Part shown: positions 1-9,276 of the stretch, piece after piece
Layout: every line of letters starts with the position of its first letter
Position numbering within the stretch: the stretch's first letter is position 1
DNA from: Bacteroidota bacterium
GTDB lineage: Bacteria > Bacteroidota > Bacteroidia > Bacteroidales > FEN-979
Reading direction: 5' to 3'
Length of the DNA stretch: 64,000 nt
Assembly (NCBI GenBank): GCA_026391775.1
Contig: JAPLDK010000068.1
Coordinates: 1-64,000 of the forward strand
Position numbers and translations under genes: made by a program
Notes under the pieces: model-generated
Database searches by the model: none
Told to the model about the DNA's origin: nothing
What the model saw: only the letters and a program-made list of their open reading frames with translations

Positions 1-75
1 TTGATCTGTTTCATGCTGCAAGATAAGTACATCTTGCAGAATATCAGACGATTACACTTAAAACTTATGAACTAA
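1..75 (+). CDS. possible 3' end of an upstream gene
   Basis: Frame 1 is open from the window edge to a TAA at 73-75, coding about 24 residues ending in LHLKLMN, while the other two forward frames close at once or within 25 bases. A strong hairpin follows 35 bases later, as expected behind a gene. No family can be recognised from so little, so this may be chance. Confidence 0.2.
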   Translation: MICFMLQDKYILQNIRRLHLKLMN

Positions 76-102
76 TTTATTAACAATCAGAGAGTTATAA
101 AT

Positions 103-144
103 AAAAAAAGAGAGTGTCTCGACTTTTGAGACACCCTCTTTTTT
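103..144. terminator. bidirectional intrinsic terminator
   Basis: The arms GTGTCTC (114-120) and GAGACAC (128-134) enclose a 7-base loop. The hairpin has an A-run on its left and a T-run (139-144) on its right, so it could stop transcription from either side. The same stem and loop occur in reverse orientation at 17441-17471, so it is a reused terminator module. Confidence 0.75.
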
Positions 145-388
145 ATGACCCAAACCCCCGTCATCCCCCCTGTAATTCGGGTATTAAAAAACTGGACGTT
201 TATTTGACTTAATGGTAGGCTGAACGTTTGCCGCTTTCCGTTTTTCCTTCCGTCTACGCATCTGGTTCATAATAATTCGCCCAGACCGTTTCAAACAGGT
301 AATTTTTACGTATATTTAACGGTCTTATATGTGATGAAATCGCAATTTGTTAATAGGGAATGTTCAACAAGATAAAAGCGGGGGCACA

Positions 389-2245
389 ATGAAAAAAATA
401 TTCCTATTATTAATCGGGCTATACTTTCCTCTTACGGGCTCAACCCAATCCTGCCTGCCGCAAGGCATCACGTTCTCAACGCAAGCACAAATCGACAATT
501 TTCATACGGATTACCCAAACTGTACGCAAATAAAAGGGGATGTCAACATACAGAGTGGGAATGGCATCGTCAATTTATTCGGATTAAATGGATTAACTTC
601 TATTGGTGGACACCTCTGGATTCATTACGATAGTGCTTTAACCAATTTGACCGGCTTGAACTCCCTGACTCTCATCGGGGGACAGCTTGCCATTCAATTC
701 AATAATGGACTAACAAGCCTGACGGGACTGGACAATTTAACTTCCGTGGGGGGAGCCATTATGATTTATTCAAATTCCTCCCTTAACAGTTTTGCGGGAT
801 TGAGCAAGTTGACTTCCATCGTAGGAGATTTTGAAATTATTTACAACTATCCCCTGAACAGTCTTACGGGATTGCAATCCCTGACTGCCATCGGGGGAAA
901 TCTTACTCTTAATGACAACCTTTTCCTGACCACGCTGACAGGGTTGGACAATTTAACTTCCATCGGGGGAACTCTTACGATTGATGGCAGCGATGCCCTG
1001 ACCAGTCTTACAGCTTTGGGCAATTTGACTTTCATCGGGGGAGGACTTGAGCTTCTTGGAAATTCTATATTGACCAACCCGACGGGGCTGGAACATTTGA
1101 CTTCAATTGGGGGTAACCTTGTGATTCAAGCAAATGACGACCTGACCAGCCTGACAGGGTTGGACAATCTGACTTCCATAGGGGGAAGTCTTACAATTGC
1201 AGACAACGCTCCCCTGACCAGCCTGACAGGATTGAATAATCTGACTTCCATTGGGGGTGGTCTTATGCTGCAAGAAAACGATTCACTAACCAGTCTTTCG
1301 GGGTTGGACAATCTGACTTCCATAGGGGGAGAACTTTTCATAATTTACCACAAAGCCTTGACCAAATTGACAGGGCTGAACAAGTTGAATTCCATTGGGG
1401 GGGATTGCAGGATTGAAATAAATTTCGTATTATCCACTCTGACGGGGTTGAACAAGTTGACATCTATCGGGGGAAGCCTATGGATTGATGACAACCGCAC
1501 ACTAAGGAGCCTGATGGCTTTGGGCGATTTGATTTCCATCGGTGGACACCTTGTGATTTTATCAAATTCAACACTTACCGACCTGACAGGGTTGGATAAT
1601 TTGACCTCGATCGGTGGATACCTTAGCATTGTTTCAGATACAGTCCTGATCAGCCTTTCAGGTTTGGACAATCTTAAAACTGTCGGGGGTAAGGTTCAGA
1701 TTCTTGGTAATGCCTTGACCAGCCTGACAGCGCTGAACAATTTGACCTCAATCGGGGGGGAACTTTTAATTGAGGCTAACCATAATCTGACCAGTCTTAA
1801 AGGTCTGGATAATATTGATGCTGGGACTATCAGCGGACTAAAAATCTGGCTCAACCATAATTTGTCTGCTTGTGCAGTAAAAAGTATTTGTAATTATTTA
1901 GCCAATCCCACTGGTACTATAGATATTTCCGGAAATAGTTCTGGTTGCAACAGCCAAATTGAAGTCGATACAGCTTGTAAATATTATTCTGCGGAAAATC
2001 TAAATATAAATCATCTATTTGTAATCTACCCTAACCCTTCATCCAATAAAATAACCATTGAAACCTCAACAACCCCGACCAAGAGCCAGTTGTCCATTTC
2101 AGACCTCAGCGGTCAGCAACTCATCAAGATTCAAGTCAAAGAGCCCAAAACTCAACTGGACATATCCAGCCTGCCCAGCGGTGTGTATTTTGTGCGGGTA
2201 TTCAACGACCAAAGTGTTTCTATTGGCAAAATTATTAAGCAGTAG
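389..2245 (+). CDS. secreted leucine-rich-repeat protein with T9SS type A sorting domain
   Basis: A 618-residue cell-surface or released protein. The start is placed at the ATG at 389, which opens a signal peptide (MKKIFLLLIGLYF...GSTQS); an in-frame TTG at 347 would add 14 residues ahead of it. From about residue 55 to 490 the chain is some eighteen copies of a 24-residue unit of the form LTGLDNLTSIGG-x-L-x-I-x2-N-x2-LTS, resembling receptor-L/BspA-like solenoids. The last 75 residues are a T9SS C-terminal domain (IYPNPSS, then LPSGVYFVRV and a basic end), so the protein should be exported by Sec and then T9SS. The binding partner is unknown. The 72-bp DNA period comes from the protein repeat. 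Confidence 0.9.
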   Translation: MKKIFLLLIGLYFPLTGSTQSCLPQGITFSTQAQIDNFHTDYPNCTQIKGDVNIQSGNGIVNLFGLNGLTSIGGHLWIHYDSALTNLTGLNSLTLIGGQLAIQFNNGLTSLTGLDNLTSVGGAIMIYSNSSLNSFAGLSKLTSIVGDFEIIYNYPLNSLTGLQSLTAIGGNLTLNDNLFLTTLTGLDNLTSIGGTLTIDGSDALTSLTALGNLTFIGGGLELLGNSILTNPTGLEHLTSIGGNLVIQANDDLTSLTGLDNLTSIGGSLTIADNAPLTSLTGLNNLTSIGGGLMLQENDSLTSLSGLDNLTSIGGELFIIYHKALTKLTGLNKLNSIGGDCRIEINFVLSTLTGLNKLTSIGGSLWIDDNRTLRSLMALGDLISIGGHLVILSNSTLTDLTGLDNLTSIGGYLSIVSDTVLISLSGLDNLKTVGGKVQILGNALTSLTALNNLTSIGGELLIEANHNLTSLKGLDNIDAGTISGLKIWLNHNLSACAVKSICNYLANPTGTIDISGNSSGCNSQIEVDTACKYYSAENLNINHLFVIYPNPSSNKITIETSTTPTKSQLSISDLSGQQLIKIQVKEPKTQLDISSLPSGVYFVRVFNDQSVSIGKIIKQ

Positions 2246-2522
2246 GGTACCTGCCGATTATCACTCATTTTTCCGTCCTTAGACCTGCTTGTGATTACCC
2301 CCATAATCTGACCCCGAATGTCTGTCGTGCGTATACTGGCGGGGATAAAAGGGGAAAGGATGGCGTGGAGGCGGAAGAGTAGGGGGAGCGGTTTAACGTC
2401 GGACAGGCAAAAAAGAAAAAAATTTGCAATTGCCTGTTTCGCGATATCATCATTAGCACATATTATATAATAGGTGGCGTATTGGCTTTCGCCCGCGCCT
2501 CCTGCTGGATAAAATCGATAGG

Positions 2523-2620
2523 ATCAAAAACATAAAACGACTGGGGTGGTCACTGCGGAAGATTGCCAAAGAGATCGGTACACGACACTGAAGGTGGCTC
2601 AGTATCTGAGTGTTTGGATG
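2523..2620 (+). pseudogene. IS21-type transposase (IstA) N-terminal remnant
   Basis: Reading with one frameshift near 2583 gives KNIKRLGWSLRKIAKEIGT followed by TLKVAQYLS. This matches the helix-turn-helix at the N-terminus of IstA transposases (pattern GWSxRxIAKELGxSRxTVxxYL). There is no initiation codon, catalytic domain or IstB, so it is a dead fragment. Otherwise I see no gene between 2246 and 2690. Confidence 0.45.
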
Positions 2621-2684
2621 AATGTAGTGTGCGGATGGTCAGTTACATTACCAAATCAACAATTATATTACATTTTACGTTACA

Positions 2685-2724
2685 TTAAAAAAACGGCTGT
2701 AATTTATTGATTTACAGTCGTTTT
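2685..2724 (-). terminator. terminator behind tRNA-Pro
   Basis: Arms 2691-2702 and 2712-2723 pair over 12 bases with one G.T-type mismatch around a 9-base loop. On the minus strand the hairpin is followed by a run of T (complement of 2685-2693), directly after the 3' end of the tRNA. Confidence 0.65.
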
Positions 2725-2733
2725 ATTTTGAAC

Positions 2734-2810
2734 TGGTCGGGATGAGAAGACTCGAACTTCCGACCCCCACGTCCCGAACGTGGTGCGCTAGCCAACTGCG
2801 CTACATCCCG
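2734..2810 (-). tRNA. tRNA-Pro (anticodon CGG)
   Basis: On the minus strand the 77-base gene starts CGGGATG (2810-2804), paired with CATCCCG at the 3' end. The anticodon stem CCACG/CGTGG encloses the loop TTCGGGA, giving anticodon CGG, which reads the proline codon CCG. The T arm has GTTCGAGTC, and CCA is encoded at 2736-2734. All four arms close. Confidence 0.95.
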
Positions 2811-2891
2811 AATTAATTTAGGGCTGCGAAGTTACAAAATTGTTTTAAACCCAAGGAGAGAAACGAATTAATTGAATGATAGTTCCAGCCA

Positions 2892-3581
2892 TCAGATCAT
2901 TTCACTGGCTTCCAGCATCCCAAGCATACCCTGGACAATTTGCTGTTTCGACGATGTGGAACAATTGAAGACTACATTGAAAATATGAGGATCCAGCTTT
3001 CTCCCAAGTATGAGCTCGTAGAGGGCGCTGCGCTTTTTGTCGGTACTCTCTATCATTCGCCTGGCTTCTTCGGCCTCGACATTCCTCAATTCACATACAG
3101 ATTTTATACGCCATTCAACAGGTGCCTGCAACCTTACATGAAGGGAGCCGGGCCTTCCATGAAGTATGGCTGCACTTCCACGGCCGACCAGCACAACATG
3201 GCCTGCCTGGGCAATGGTATTCATCACTTTGATAAGTGTATGTTTGACCTTGAGGTTACTCACATACGTGGATGAAAATGATACCAGGAAATCCTCAAGC
3301 AGGCTTTTTTCGCCTACGTTGAGAAGGTACTTTACGTCGGCAGGATTAAGCTGAAGTTCCTTAGCAGCTGATTCAAGCACTTCCTTATTAATGAATTTCC
3401 ACTTTTTATGGTCGGGGTCCCCGGATCTTTTATTCAGGGCATCGGTCAGCATCTGGGCAATGAGTTTGGAGGGGCAGCCAAATTCCCTGCTGATGGTGAC
3501 TACGGGCTTTTGTGTCAAAGGAGCCTGCTTTAGTTCCTTTGAAAGGCCCTCACCCATGTATTTAAGTAAAAGGTTTTCCAT
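2892..3581 (-). CDS. cytidylate kinase-like family protein
   Basis: A 229-residue soluble protein. Residues 27-50 (VVTISREFGCPSKLIAQMLTD) match the start of the AAA-type P-loop fold of the cytidylate-kinase-2 family, and GHVVLVGRGSAAIL near residues 127-140 followed by a conserved RIKSV segment also fits. The glycine-rich loop is GCPSKL rather than a full Walker A (GxxxxGKS/T), so nucleotide kinase activity is not assured and the substrate is unknown. It stands alone between the tRNA and the leftward ABC operon, from which it is separated by about 100 bases. Confidence 0.8.
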   Translation of the reverse strand: MENLLLKYMGEGLSKELKQAPLTQKPVVTISREFGCPSKLIAQMLTDALNKRSGDPDHKKWKFINKEVLESAAKELQLNPADVKYLLNVGEKSLLEDFLVSFSSTYVSNLKVKHTLIKVMNTIAQAGHVVLVGRGSAAILHGRPGSLHVRLQAPVEWRIKSVCELRNVEAEEARRMIESTDKKRSALYELILGRKLDPHIFNVVFNCSTSSKQQIVQGMLGMLEASEMI

Positions 3582-3678
3582 AAGCTGCGATTTGAAGCTA
3601 ATTTACGAAATTTTCAGGTACAAATCATTTGCGGCCCGGGAAAATGTTTATTGCCTGCCCGATAAAACCAGGAAAGTA

Positions 3679-4821
3679 TTAATGCCACTTAAAAAGCTTC
3701 AGGCCGGCAGTAAAAAACACTACCCCGGTGGCCAGCATGATAACTGCTGGCAACATTATCTCCCCGAACCCGGCTCCTTCGATGAAAATGCTCCGGACCC
3801 CGTCGGCCATCATGGTGAGGGGGAATTTCTGTATTGCAGGGATACTCCATCCGGGAAAATTATGATAGGAGAAGAAAATACCCGAGAGTACCATCATGGG
3901 CATGCTTACCAGGTTTATGAGGCCGTTGCCGATCTCTGTTTTGGCAGTATTGCAGGAAAGAAATACCGCGATGCCTGCAAATGCGATGTTCCCGGAAATG
4001 AAAAACAGGATCAGGGCGGGGACGCTGCCCTGTATGGTGATATGGAACACCAGCCAGGCAAACAGGAAAAGCAATCCGGATTCAACAAAATTCATTGCAA
4101 TCCTTACTGTTATTAAAGCAACAAGGAAATTCGAACGTTTCATAGGGGTGGCGATCATCCTGCGTAACAATTTCTTCGAACGTTTTTCAATGATCTCGTA
4201 GCTCACCCCCCACATGCACGACATCATGACCCCCATGCAGATCAGGCCAGGCACAAGGAAATCGATATACCTGCTACCAGTCACATCAAGCGGTTGAATT
4301 TCTGTTTCAGAAGGCCTTATGATCAGTTCCGGATCCTGCATCAACTTGGAAAACTTCAGGTATGTCAGCTGGGCATCGGGGTTCATAGGGTCGAAATGGT
4401 ACTGGATTAGTCCCTGTGCTTCATCCATCACCAGGTTCAGGTTTCCCCGCTTCAGCATCACCATGGCCGTTTTCCAGCTCAGGTCGCGGAAAATGTAATT
4501 CGTGCCCCCCAGCTTCTCATCAGGAACGGTAAGTTCACGCGAGAGGGAGCCGTCTTTGCCCACCTTCAGCACAGCCCTGTTATTCTGCAGGAAGGATTGG
4601 ATCACCGAAACGCTGTCGGCCAGTGTATGCACCAGGTGGTTTCGGCCGATAACGGCAACCATCACGGTCACATCCTTTTTCTTGGTGAAAGCAACGCCCA
4701 GCCCCAGCGACATTAATATAGGGAAGCCGATGCCCCAGAAAAGCACGGCCGGCTCGCGAAGGAGTTCGCGGGCGTTCGCAAGAATCAGTTGCCAGAGCTG
4801 GCTGTTTTTTAAATCATTCAT
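3679..4821 (-). CDS. ABC-2 type transporter permease
   Basis: A 380-residue inner-membrane subunit of an ABC exporter. One membrane segment near the N-terminus (VLFWGIGFPILMSLGLGVAF) is followed by an extracytoplasmic domain of about 150 residues. After this comes a block of five hydrophobic segments from about residue 190 (FLVPGLICMGVMMSCMWGV onward), the ABC-2/DrrB-like layout. Its start overlaps the end of the ATPase gene by 8 bases, so the two are translated together. Substrate unknown; drug, lipid or polysaccharide export are all possible for this family. Confidence 0.88.
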   Translation of the reverse strand: MNDLKNSQLWQLILANARELLREPAVLFWGIGFPILMSLGLGVAFTKKKDVTVMVAVIGRNHLVHTLADSVSVIQSFLQNNRAVLKVGKDGSLSRELTVPDEKLGGTNYIFRDLSWKTAMVMLKRGNLNLVMDEAQGLIQYHFDPMNPDAQLTYLKFSKLMQDPELIIRPSETEIQPLDVTGSRYIDFLVPGLICMGVMMSCMWGVSYEIIEKRSKKLLRRMIATPMKRSNFLVALITVRIAMNFVESGLLFLFAWLVFHITIQGSVPALILFFISGNIAFAGIAVFLSCNTAKTEIGNGLINLVSMPMMVLSGIFFSYHNFPGWSIPAIQKFPLTMMADGVRSIFIEGAGFGEIMLPAVIMLATGVVFFTAGLKLFKWH

Positions 4822-5584
4822 TTAGGTGACGTCCTGTTAATTCTATAAACACCTCGTCAAGATTTCTTGGCGGCCCGCGGTATTCTTCTTTTTCCTCTAT
4901 GTCGGCGGATGACTTTCCAAGCAGGTCATGCAAAGTCCCTTCTTTCAGAATAGTCCCGTGGTCCATGATCACGATGTAATCGCAAAGCTGCTCCGCTTCT
5001 TCCATATAATGGGTAGTCAGTATGAGTGAAGTGAAGGATGCATCTTTCAGCTTCTTAAGTATCATCCAGACCTCCCTCCTGGCCTGGGGATCAAGCCCGG
5101 TGGTGGGTTCATCCAGCAGCAGGATCTTCGGCTTGTTCAGCAGGGCCACGCCCAAAGCCAGCTTCTGGCGTTGTCCGCCCGAAAGATTTACCACATAGGC
5201 CTGCCTTTTTTCTTCAAGGCCTACCAGGCTCATCACCTCTTCACAGCGCTCAGCCCCCAGTGAGAAGAAGCTCGCAAACAGCCTCAAAGTCTCAAACACC
5301 CTGAGTTTGTCGATGAAACGTGTTTCCTGAAGCGAAAGGCCTATGATCCTTCGGAATTCCTTTTCGTTTCCCTTCCAGGGTTTGCCTGTAATAAGGATCT
5401 CTCCGCTGTCGGGCTTTTGTATCCCTTCTATCATTTCAACCAAGGTGGTTTTGCCTGCACCATTCGGGCCCAGAAGGGCAAGAAACTGGGATGGAAGAAT
5501 TTCCAGGTTGATCCCTTTTACGGCATGAACCGATTTAAAGGATTTATGCACATTTTTTACCTGTATGACGGCTTCCTGCTTCAT
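4814..5584 (-). CDS. ABC transporter ATP-binding protein
   Basis: A 256-residue ATPase that should power the permease encoded just downstream. It has Walker A GPNGAGKTT (near residue 39), a Q-loop in LSLQETRF, the signature LSGGQRQK, Walker B ILLLDEPTTGLD and the H-loop TTHYMEEAE. The order and sequence place it among the CcmA/DrrA-type exporters. The start codon overlaps the stop of the RelA-like gene (ATGA), so stringent-response synthetase, ATPase and permease form one leftward operon. Confidence 0.93.
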   Translation of the reverse strand: MKQEAVIQVKNVHKSFKSVHAVKGINLEILPSQFLALLGPNGAGKTTLVEMIEGIQKPDSGEILITGKPWKGNEKEFRRIIGLSLQETRFIDKLRVFETLRLFASFFSLGAERCEEVMSLVGLEEKRQAYVVNLSGGQRQKLALGVALLNKPKILLLDEPTTGLDPQARREVWMILKKLKDASFTSLILTTHYMEEAEQLCDYIVIMDHGTILKEGTLHDLLGKSSADIEEKEEYRGPPRNLDEVFIELTGRHLNE

Positions 5585-7572
5585 TTCTTTCCTTTTCCTT
5601 TAGCAGCAGGCTTTACCTCAGCCTTTGCCGTGTGCATCATTTCTTTTGCCAGCCCATCTTTCCACCTTGCTTCAAGAATCCTGTAAGGATATCTCATGAT
5701 CAGCTGTCGGGAGTTCGGGCAATCGGTGCGGTGAATTTTCACCCCCTGGTAAACGCTTACAAATGCAAATATCTTATTCCCGGGAACAGGACTGCAACAT
5801 TTTGCAAACTGGTAGTGAAAAGATTCATGGCGGTTGTCAATAATAAGAAATTCCTTGTCGCCGGAGATCACCTTTGACATGGTTTCAGGAAACTGCTCTT
5901 CGGTAGTATGCGGAACGAGAGTGGCCACTGGCTTTTGTTCGGCAAGCATTTTCTTGATCTTAAGGGGATCAAGCTTTCCTTCCCCGAATTTCTGGTAGAG
6001 TTCCAGGTAATTGTCACATTCAAACGCATCGGCCAGTTTCTGGATCACAATATCGGTAAACTCCATTTCCAGCTGAAGGACTTTGTTCTTGATAATCTCC
6101 TTCCCCAGGTCAGCGTCTTTGTATTGCTCCATTTTTAGAGCATGCTTGACGCGGGCGATGTTGCGGGGGCTGCGGACAAACTCCAGCCAGCCCGAATTCG
6201 GTTTCTGGTTCTTGGAAGTAAGGATCTTGACTGTATCCCCGTTCCTGAGGGTATGCTTCAGAGGTACAATTTTTCCGTTCACGATCGCGCCGGTACAGGT
6301 ATGGCCAATCGTAGTATGGACTTCAAATGCAAAATCGAGGACGGTATACCCGTTTTTCAGCCTTTTCAGGTCGCCTTTCGGAGTGAAGATGAAGATCTCG
6401 TCGGAATACAGGGCCCGTTTTTCCTTGTTTGTGGTAACACCCTGGTTATTCACAGGTGTTTCCAGCATTTCCCTGATGGCCGTGAACAGGTCGGTTCCCT
6501 CACCATCTTTCTCCCCCGCCTTGTATTTCCAGTGGGCGGCAACTCCTTTTTCGGCAACCTCATCCATGCGCCTTGTTCGGATCTGTACCTCAACCCAACG
6601 GCCTTCAGGGCCTATTACCGTTGAGTGCAGTGATTCATAGCCCGTGGATTTGGGGAAGGATATCCAGTCGCGAAGGCGGCGTGGGTTTGGCGGATAAATG
6701 TCGGTGACCAGTGAGTAGATCTTCCAGCAATCGGCCTTCTCGCTCTCAACGACCTCGTTAAGGATAATACGAATGGCGAACAGGTCATATACATTTTCGA
6801 ACTCTACTTTCTGGGCCTGCATCTTGCGGTTGATGGACGGGATGGATTTGATGCGGCTCCTGATCTCGCATTTGAGGCCGTGTTCCACTAAGATTTCTTC
6901 TATAGGGCGGATGAAATCACGGGTAAACCTGTCGCGGTCGGCACGGGTCTCGTCAAGTCTTTGCTCGATGAAGCTGTAAATATCCGGTTTGTTGTACCGC
7001 ATAATGCGGTCTTCAAATTCTGTTTTCAGCCTGTAAAGCCCGATACGATGAGTTATCGGTAGATACAGGATGGAGGCTTCTTTCAGTATTTCTGCCTGTT
7101 CGTCGCCTGGAACCTCCCCGATATGCCGCAAGGCATAAAGTTTTTGAGCAATGCGGATGAGAATAACCCTTATGTCATCGGAGCTGGTCAGAAGAAGTTT
7201 GATAAAATTTTCGATGTTTGCATGAGCCTTCCTCGTATCAAAGTGGTCTATTTTCTGAAGTCCGCCAAGAAGCCCGGCAACTCCGGGTGTGTATTCAGTA
7301 GTAATCTGCTGAAGGCTAAGCCTGCCTTTGTCGAGGATATCCCTGAGCATGACTGCGACCATGGTCTCTGCATCCTGGTCCATTTCACAAAGCAGGATAT
7401 AGGATAGTTCGAAGGAAGATTCTGAAAGACGCGGAAATTCAAACCTTACAGATTCCTGCTTTATATACTTCAAGGATTTTTCCAGAAGAAGCTTTCCTTC
7501 TTCCAGGCGCGGATCGGTCACAAGGCTTTCCCAAAGTGGCCCTATAACGATATTTGTATCCTGTTCACTCAT
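5581..7572 (-). CDS. relA: RelA/SpoT-family (p)ppGpp synthetase with degenerate hydrolase domain
   Basis: A 663-residue stringent-response enzyme that transfers pyrophosphate from ATP to GDP/GTP. Visible in order: an HD-type helical domain (about 25-190), the synthetase domain with ENVYDLFAIRII, GYESLHSTV and WVEVQIRT, a TGS domain (IFIFTPKGDLKRL) and a CC/zinc-finger region (FAKCCSPVPG...HRTDCPN). The hydrolase signatures are gone: the HD pair reads RD (R77), the ED pair reads LDKG, and the LADRLHN helix reads IAQKLYALR. The usual C-terminal ACT domain is missing, replaced by a short Lys/Ala-rich tail. It is therefore probably synthesis-only. First gene of a leftward operon with the ABC exporter. 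Confidence 0.92.
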   Translation of the reverse strand: MSEQDTNIVIGPLWESLVTDPRLEEGKLLLEKSLKYIKQESVRFEFPRLSESSFELSYILLCEMDQDAETMVAVMLRDILDKGRLSLQQITTEYTPGVAGLLGGLQKIDHFDTRKAHANIENFIKLLLTSSDDIRVILIRIAQKLYALRHIGEVPGDEQAEILKEASILYLPITHRIGLYRLKTEFEDRIMRYNKPDIYSFIEQRLDETRADRDRFTRDFIRPIEEILVEHGLKCEIRSRIKSIPSINRKMQAQKVEFENVYDLFAIRIILNEVVESEKADCWKIYSLVTDIYPPNPRRLRDWISFPKSTGYESLHSTVIGPEGRWVEVQIRTRRMDEVAEKGVAAHWKYKAGEKDGEGTDLFTAIREMLETPVNNQGVTTNKEKRALYSDEIFIFTPKGDLKRLKNGYTVLDFAFEVHTTIGHTCTGAIVNGKIVPLKHTLRNGDTVKILTSKNQKPNSGWLEFVRSPRNIARVKHALKMEQYKDADLGKEIIKNKVLQLEMEFTDIVIQKLADAFECDNYLELYQKFGEGKLDPLKIKKMLAEQKPVATLVPHTTEEQFPETMSKVISGDKEFLIIDNRHESFHYQFAKCCSPVPGNKIFAFVSVYQGVKIHRTDCPNSRQLIMRYPYRILEARWKDGLAKEMMHTAKAEVKPAAKGKGKK

Positions 7573-7594
7573 CCCGAGTCCAAAATTAGATGAT

Positions 7595-7628
7595 TTTGAT
7601 GCAGGATAATTTCATTTTATTAAAATTG
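7595..7628 (+). promoter_or_regulatory. possible promoter of the branched-chain catabolic operon
   Basis: TTTG at 7595-7598 and TAAAATTG at 7621-7628 are 22 bases apart, close to the Bacteroidetes TTTG-N19-21-TAnnTTTG pattern but with one mismatch in the -7 box and a long spacer. The site lies in the short gap between the divergent relA-like gene and mccB. Confidence 0.35.
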
Positions 7629-7659
7629 TTTCTAAATTAGTGCCGGATAATTGAGATTT

Positions 7660-9267
7660 ATGTTTCGTATTGAAAGTAAGATAGATACTTCTTCCCCGGA
7701 ATTTTTAAGAAATAAGGAAGAATACCTGAAGGTTTTGAACGCATTCAGGCAGACCCTGGAAAAGGTCAAGGAAGGCGGCCCTGTGCAGGCCGTCAAAAGG
7801 CATAAGGAGAGGGGCAAACTGCTTGCAAGGGAGAGGATAGACCTGTTGGTTGACAGGAACACGCCCTTCCTGGAATTATCGGCTCTTGCGGCCTACGAAC
7901 TTTACAACAATGAATTTCCGTCGGCCGGCATCATCACTGGAATAGGTGTGATACACGGCAAGGAAGCCATGATAGTAGCCAACGACGCCACTGTAAAGGG
8001 CGGGACCTATGTGAAGGAGAGCATCAAGAAACATGTGCGTGCCCAGGAGATTGCAATGGAAAACAGGCTTCCCTGCGTATACCTGGTAGATTCGGGTGGC
8101 GTATTCCTTCCCGAGCAGGCCTCGGTGTTTCCCGACAAATATGATTTCGGCCGTTTCTTTTTCAACCAGGCCAGGCTTTCGGCAAAGGGAATTCCCCAGA
8201 TAGCCGTAGTCATGGGTTCATGCACTGCAGGAGGAGCCTATGTTCCTGCGATGAGTGACGAGACCATCATTGTGCGCAAGCAGGGAACTATCTTTATCGG
8301 TGGTCCACCCCTTGTGAAGGCGGCAACGGGTGAAGAAGTCAGTGCCGAAGACCTGGGAGGCGCCGATGTTCACACCAGCATTTCGGGTGTTGCCGACCAC
8401 CTCGCCATGAACGACATGCATGCCATACAGATCTGCCGGAATATTTTCGAGTCTATAAGCAGGAAGGAATTCCAGGAATTGAAGATGCAGGCTGTTCAGG
8501 AACCTTTTTATCCTGCGGATGAGCTTTACGGCATACTTCCGCTTGACCTGAAAAAAATGGTTGATTCCCGGGAGATCATCGCGAGGATAGTCGACGGAAG
8601 CCTGTTCCATGAATTCAAGGAAAGGTATGCCCCAACACTGGTCACCGGTTTTGCGCATATCATGGGATTTCCTGTGGGTATACTTGCCAACAACGGTGTG
8701 CTTTTCGGGGAGACCGCTTTAAAAGGAGCCCATTTCGTGGAACTCTGCACTTCGAGGAATATCCCACTTCTGTTCCTGCAAAACATCACAGGCTTCATAG
8801 TTGGCAAGCAGTATGAGCGTGCCGGCATAGCCCGTGACGGAGCCAAATTCGTTCATGCCGTTGCCAATGCCAATGTACCCAAGTTCACGGTCATTTTCGG
8901 GGGATCTTTCGGGGCAGGGAATTACGCTATGGCCGGCAGGGCTTATGAACCCAGGTTCCTGTGGATGTATCCCAGTTCGAAGATCTCAGTGATGGGAGGC
9001 GAGCAAGCGGCAAATGTACTGATAACGGTAAAGGAAGACCAGCTCAGGACCCAGGGAAAAACCTTATCCGCAGAAGAAAGGCAGAACATGCTCGATACTA
9101 TACTAAAGAAATATGAACATGAAGGCTCGGCCTATTACAGCACGGCAAGGCTTTGGGACGACGGCATTATTGACCCGGCCGACACCCGCAAGATGCTGGC
9201 CATGGCAATTGCCATCAGCCAAAACAGGAAATATGATAAAACCGAATACGGGGTATTCAGAATGTAA
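7660..9267 (+). CDS. mccB: methylcrotonyl-CoA carboxylase, carboxyltransferase (beta) subunit
   Basis: About 535 residues; the ATG at 7660 (MFRIESK) is preferred to a TTG three codons upstream. It moves CO2 from carboxybiotin to 3-methylcrotonyl-CoA in leucine breakdown. Both crotonase-like carboxyltransferase halves are present: [16 protein letters not shown] and [18 protein letters not shown] in the first, and [32 protein letters not shown] and [13 protein letters not shown] in the second. These match MCC beta better than propionyl-CoA carboxylase, in line with the following liu-type genes. First gene of the operon; nine bases separate it from the hydratase. Confidence 0.93.
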   Translation: MFRIESKIDTSSPEFLRNKEEYLKVLNAFRQTLEKVKEGGPVQAVKRHKERGKLLARERIDLLVDRNTPFLELSALAAYELYNNEFPSAGIITGIGVIHGKEAMIVANDATVKGGTYVKESIKKHVRAQEIAMENRLPCVYLVDSGGVFLPEQASVFPDKYDFGRFFFNQARLSAKGIPQIAVVMGSCTAGGAYVPAMSDETIIVRKQGTIFIGGPPLVKAATGEEVSAEDLGGADVHTSISGVADHLAMNDMHAIQICRNIFESISRKEFQELKMQAVQEPFYPADELYGILPLDLKKMVDSREIIARIVDGSLFHEFKERYAPTLVTGFAHIMGFPVGILANNGVLFGETALKGAHFVELCTSRNIPLLFLQNITGFIVGKQYERAGIARDGAKFVHAVANANVPKFTVIFGGSFGAGNYAMAGRAYEPRFLWMYPSSKISVMGGEQAANVLITVKEDQLRTQGKTLSAEERQNMLDTILKKYEHEGSAYYSTARLWDDGIIDPADTRKMLAMAIAISQNRKYDKTEYGVFRM

Positions 9268-9276
9268 TCCGCAACT

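Noticed and set aside
847-1671. Three minus-strand open frames of 71-108 codons inside the LRR gene
   Set aside because: They are antisense shadows of the 72-bp repeat (residues like PPMEVRLSNPVRLV recurring in step) and have no independent start signals.
700-1800. The 72-bp periodicity as a DNA satellite or CRISPR
   Set aside because: The period is exactly 24 codons in a single open frame with conserved amino acids, so it is a protein repeat.
3391-4116. A 241-codon plus-strand frame over the kinase-like and permease genes
   Set aside because: It spans two well supported minus-strand genes and an intergenic gap; composition is not protein-like.
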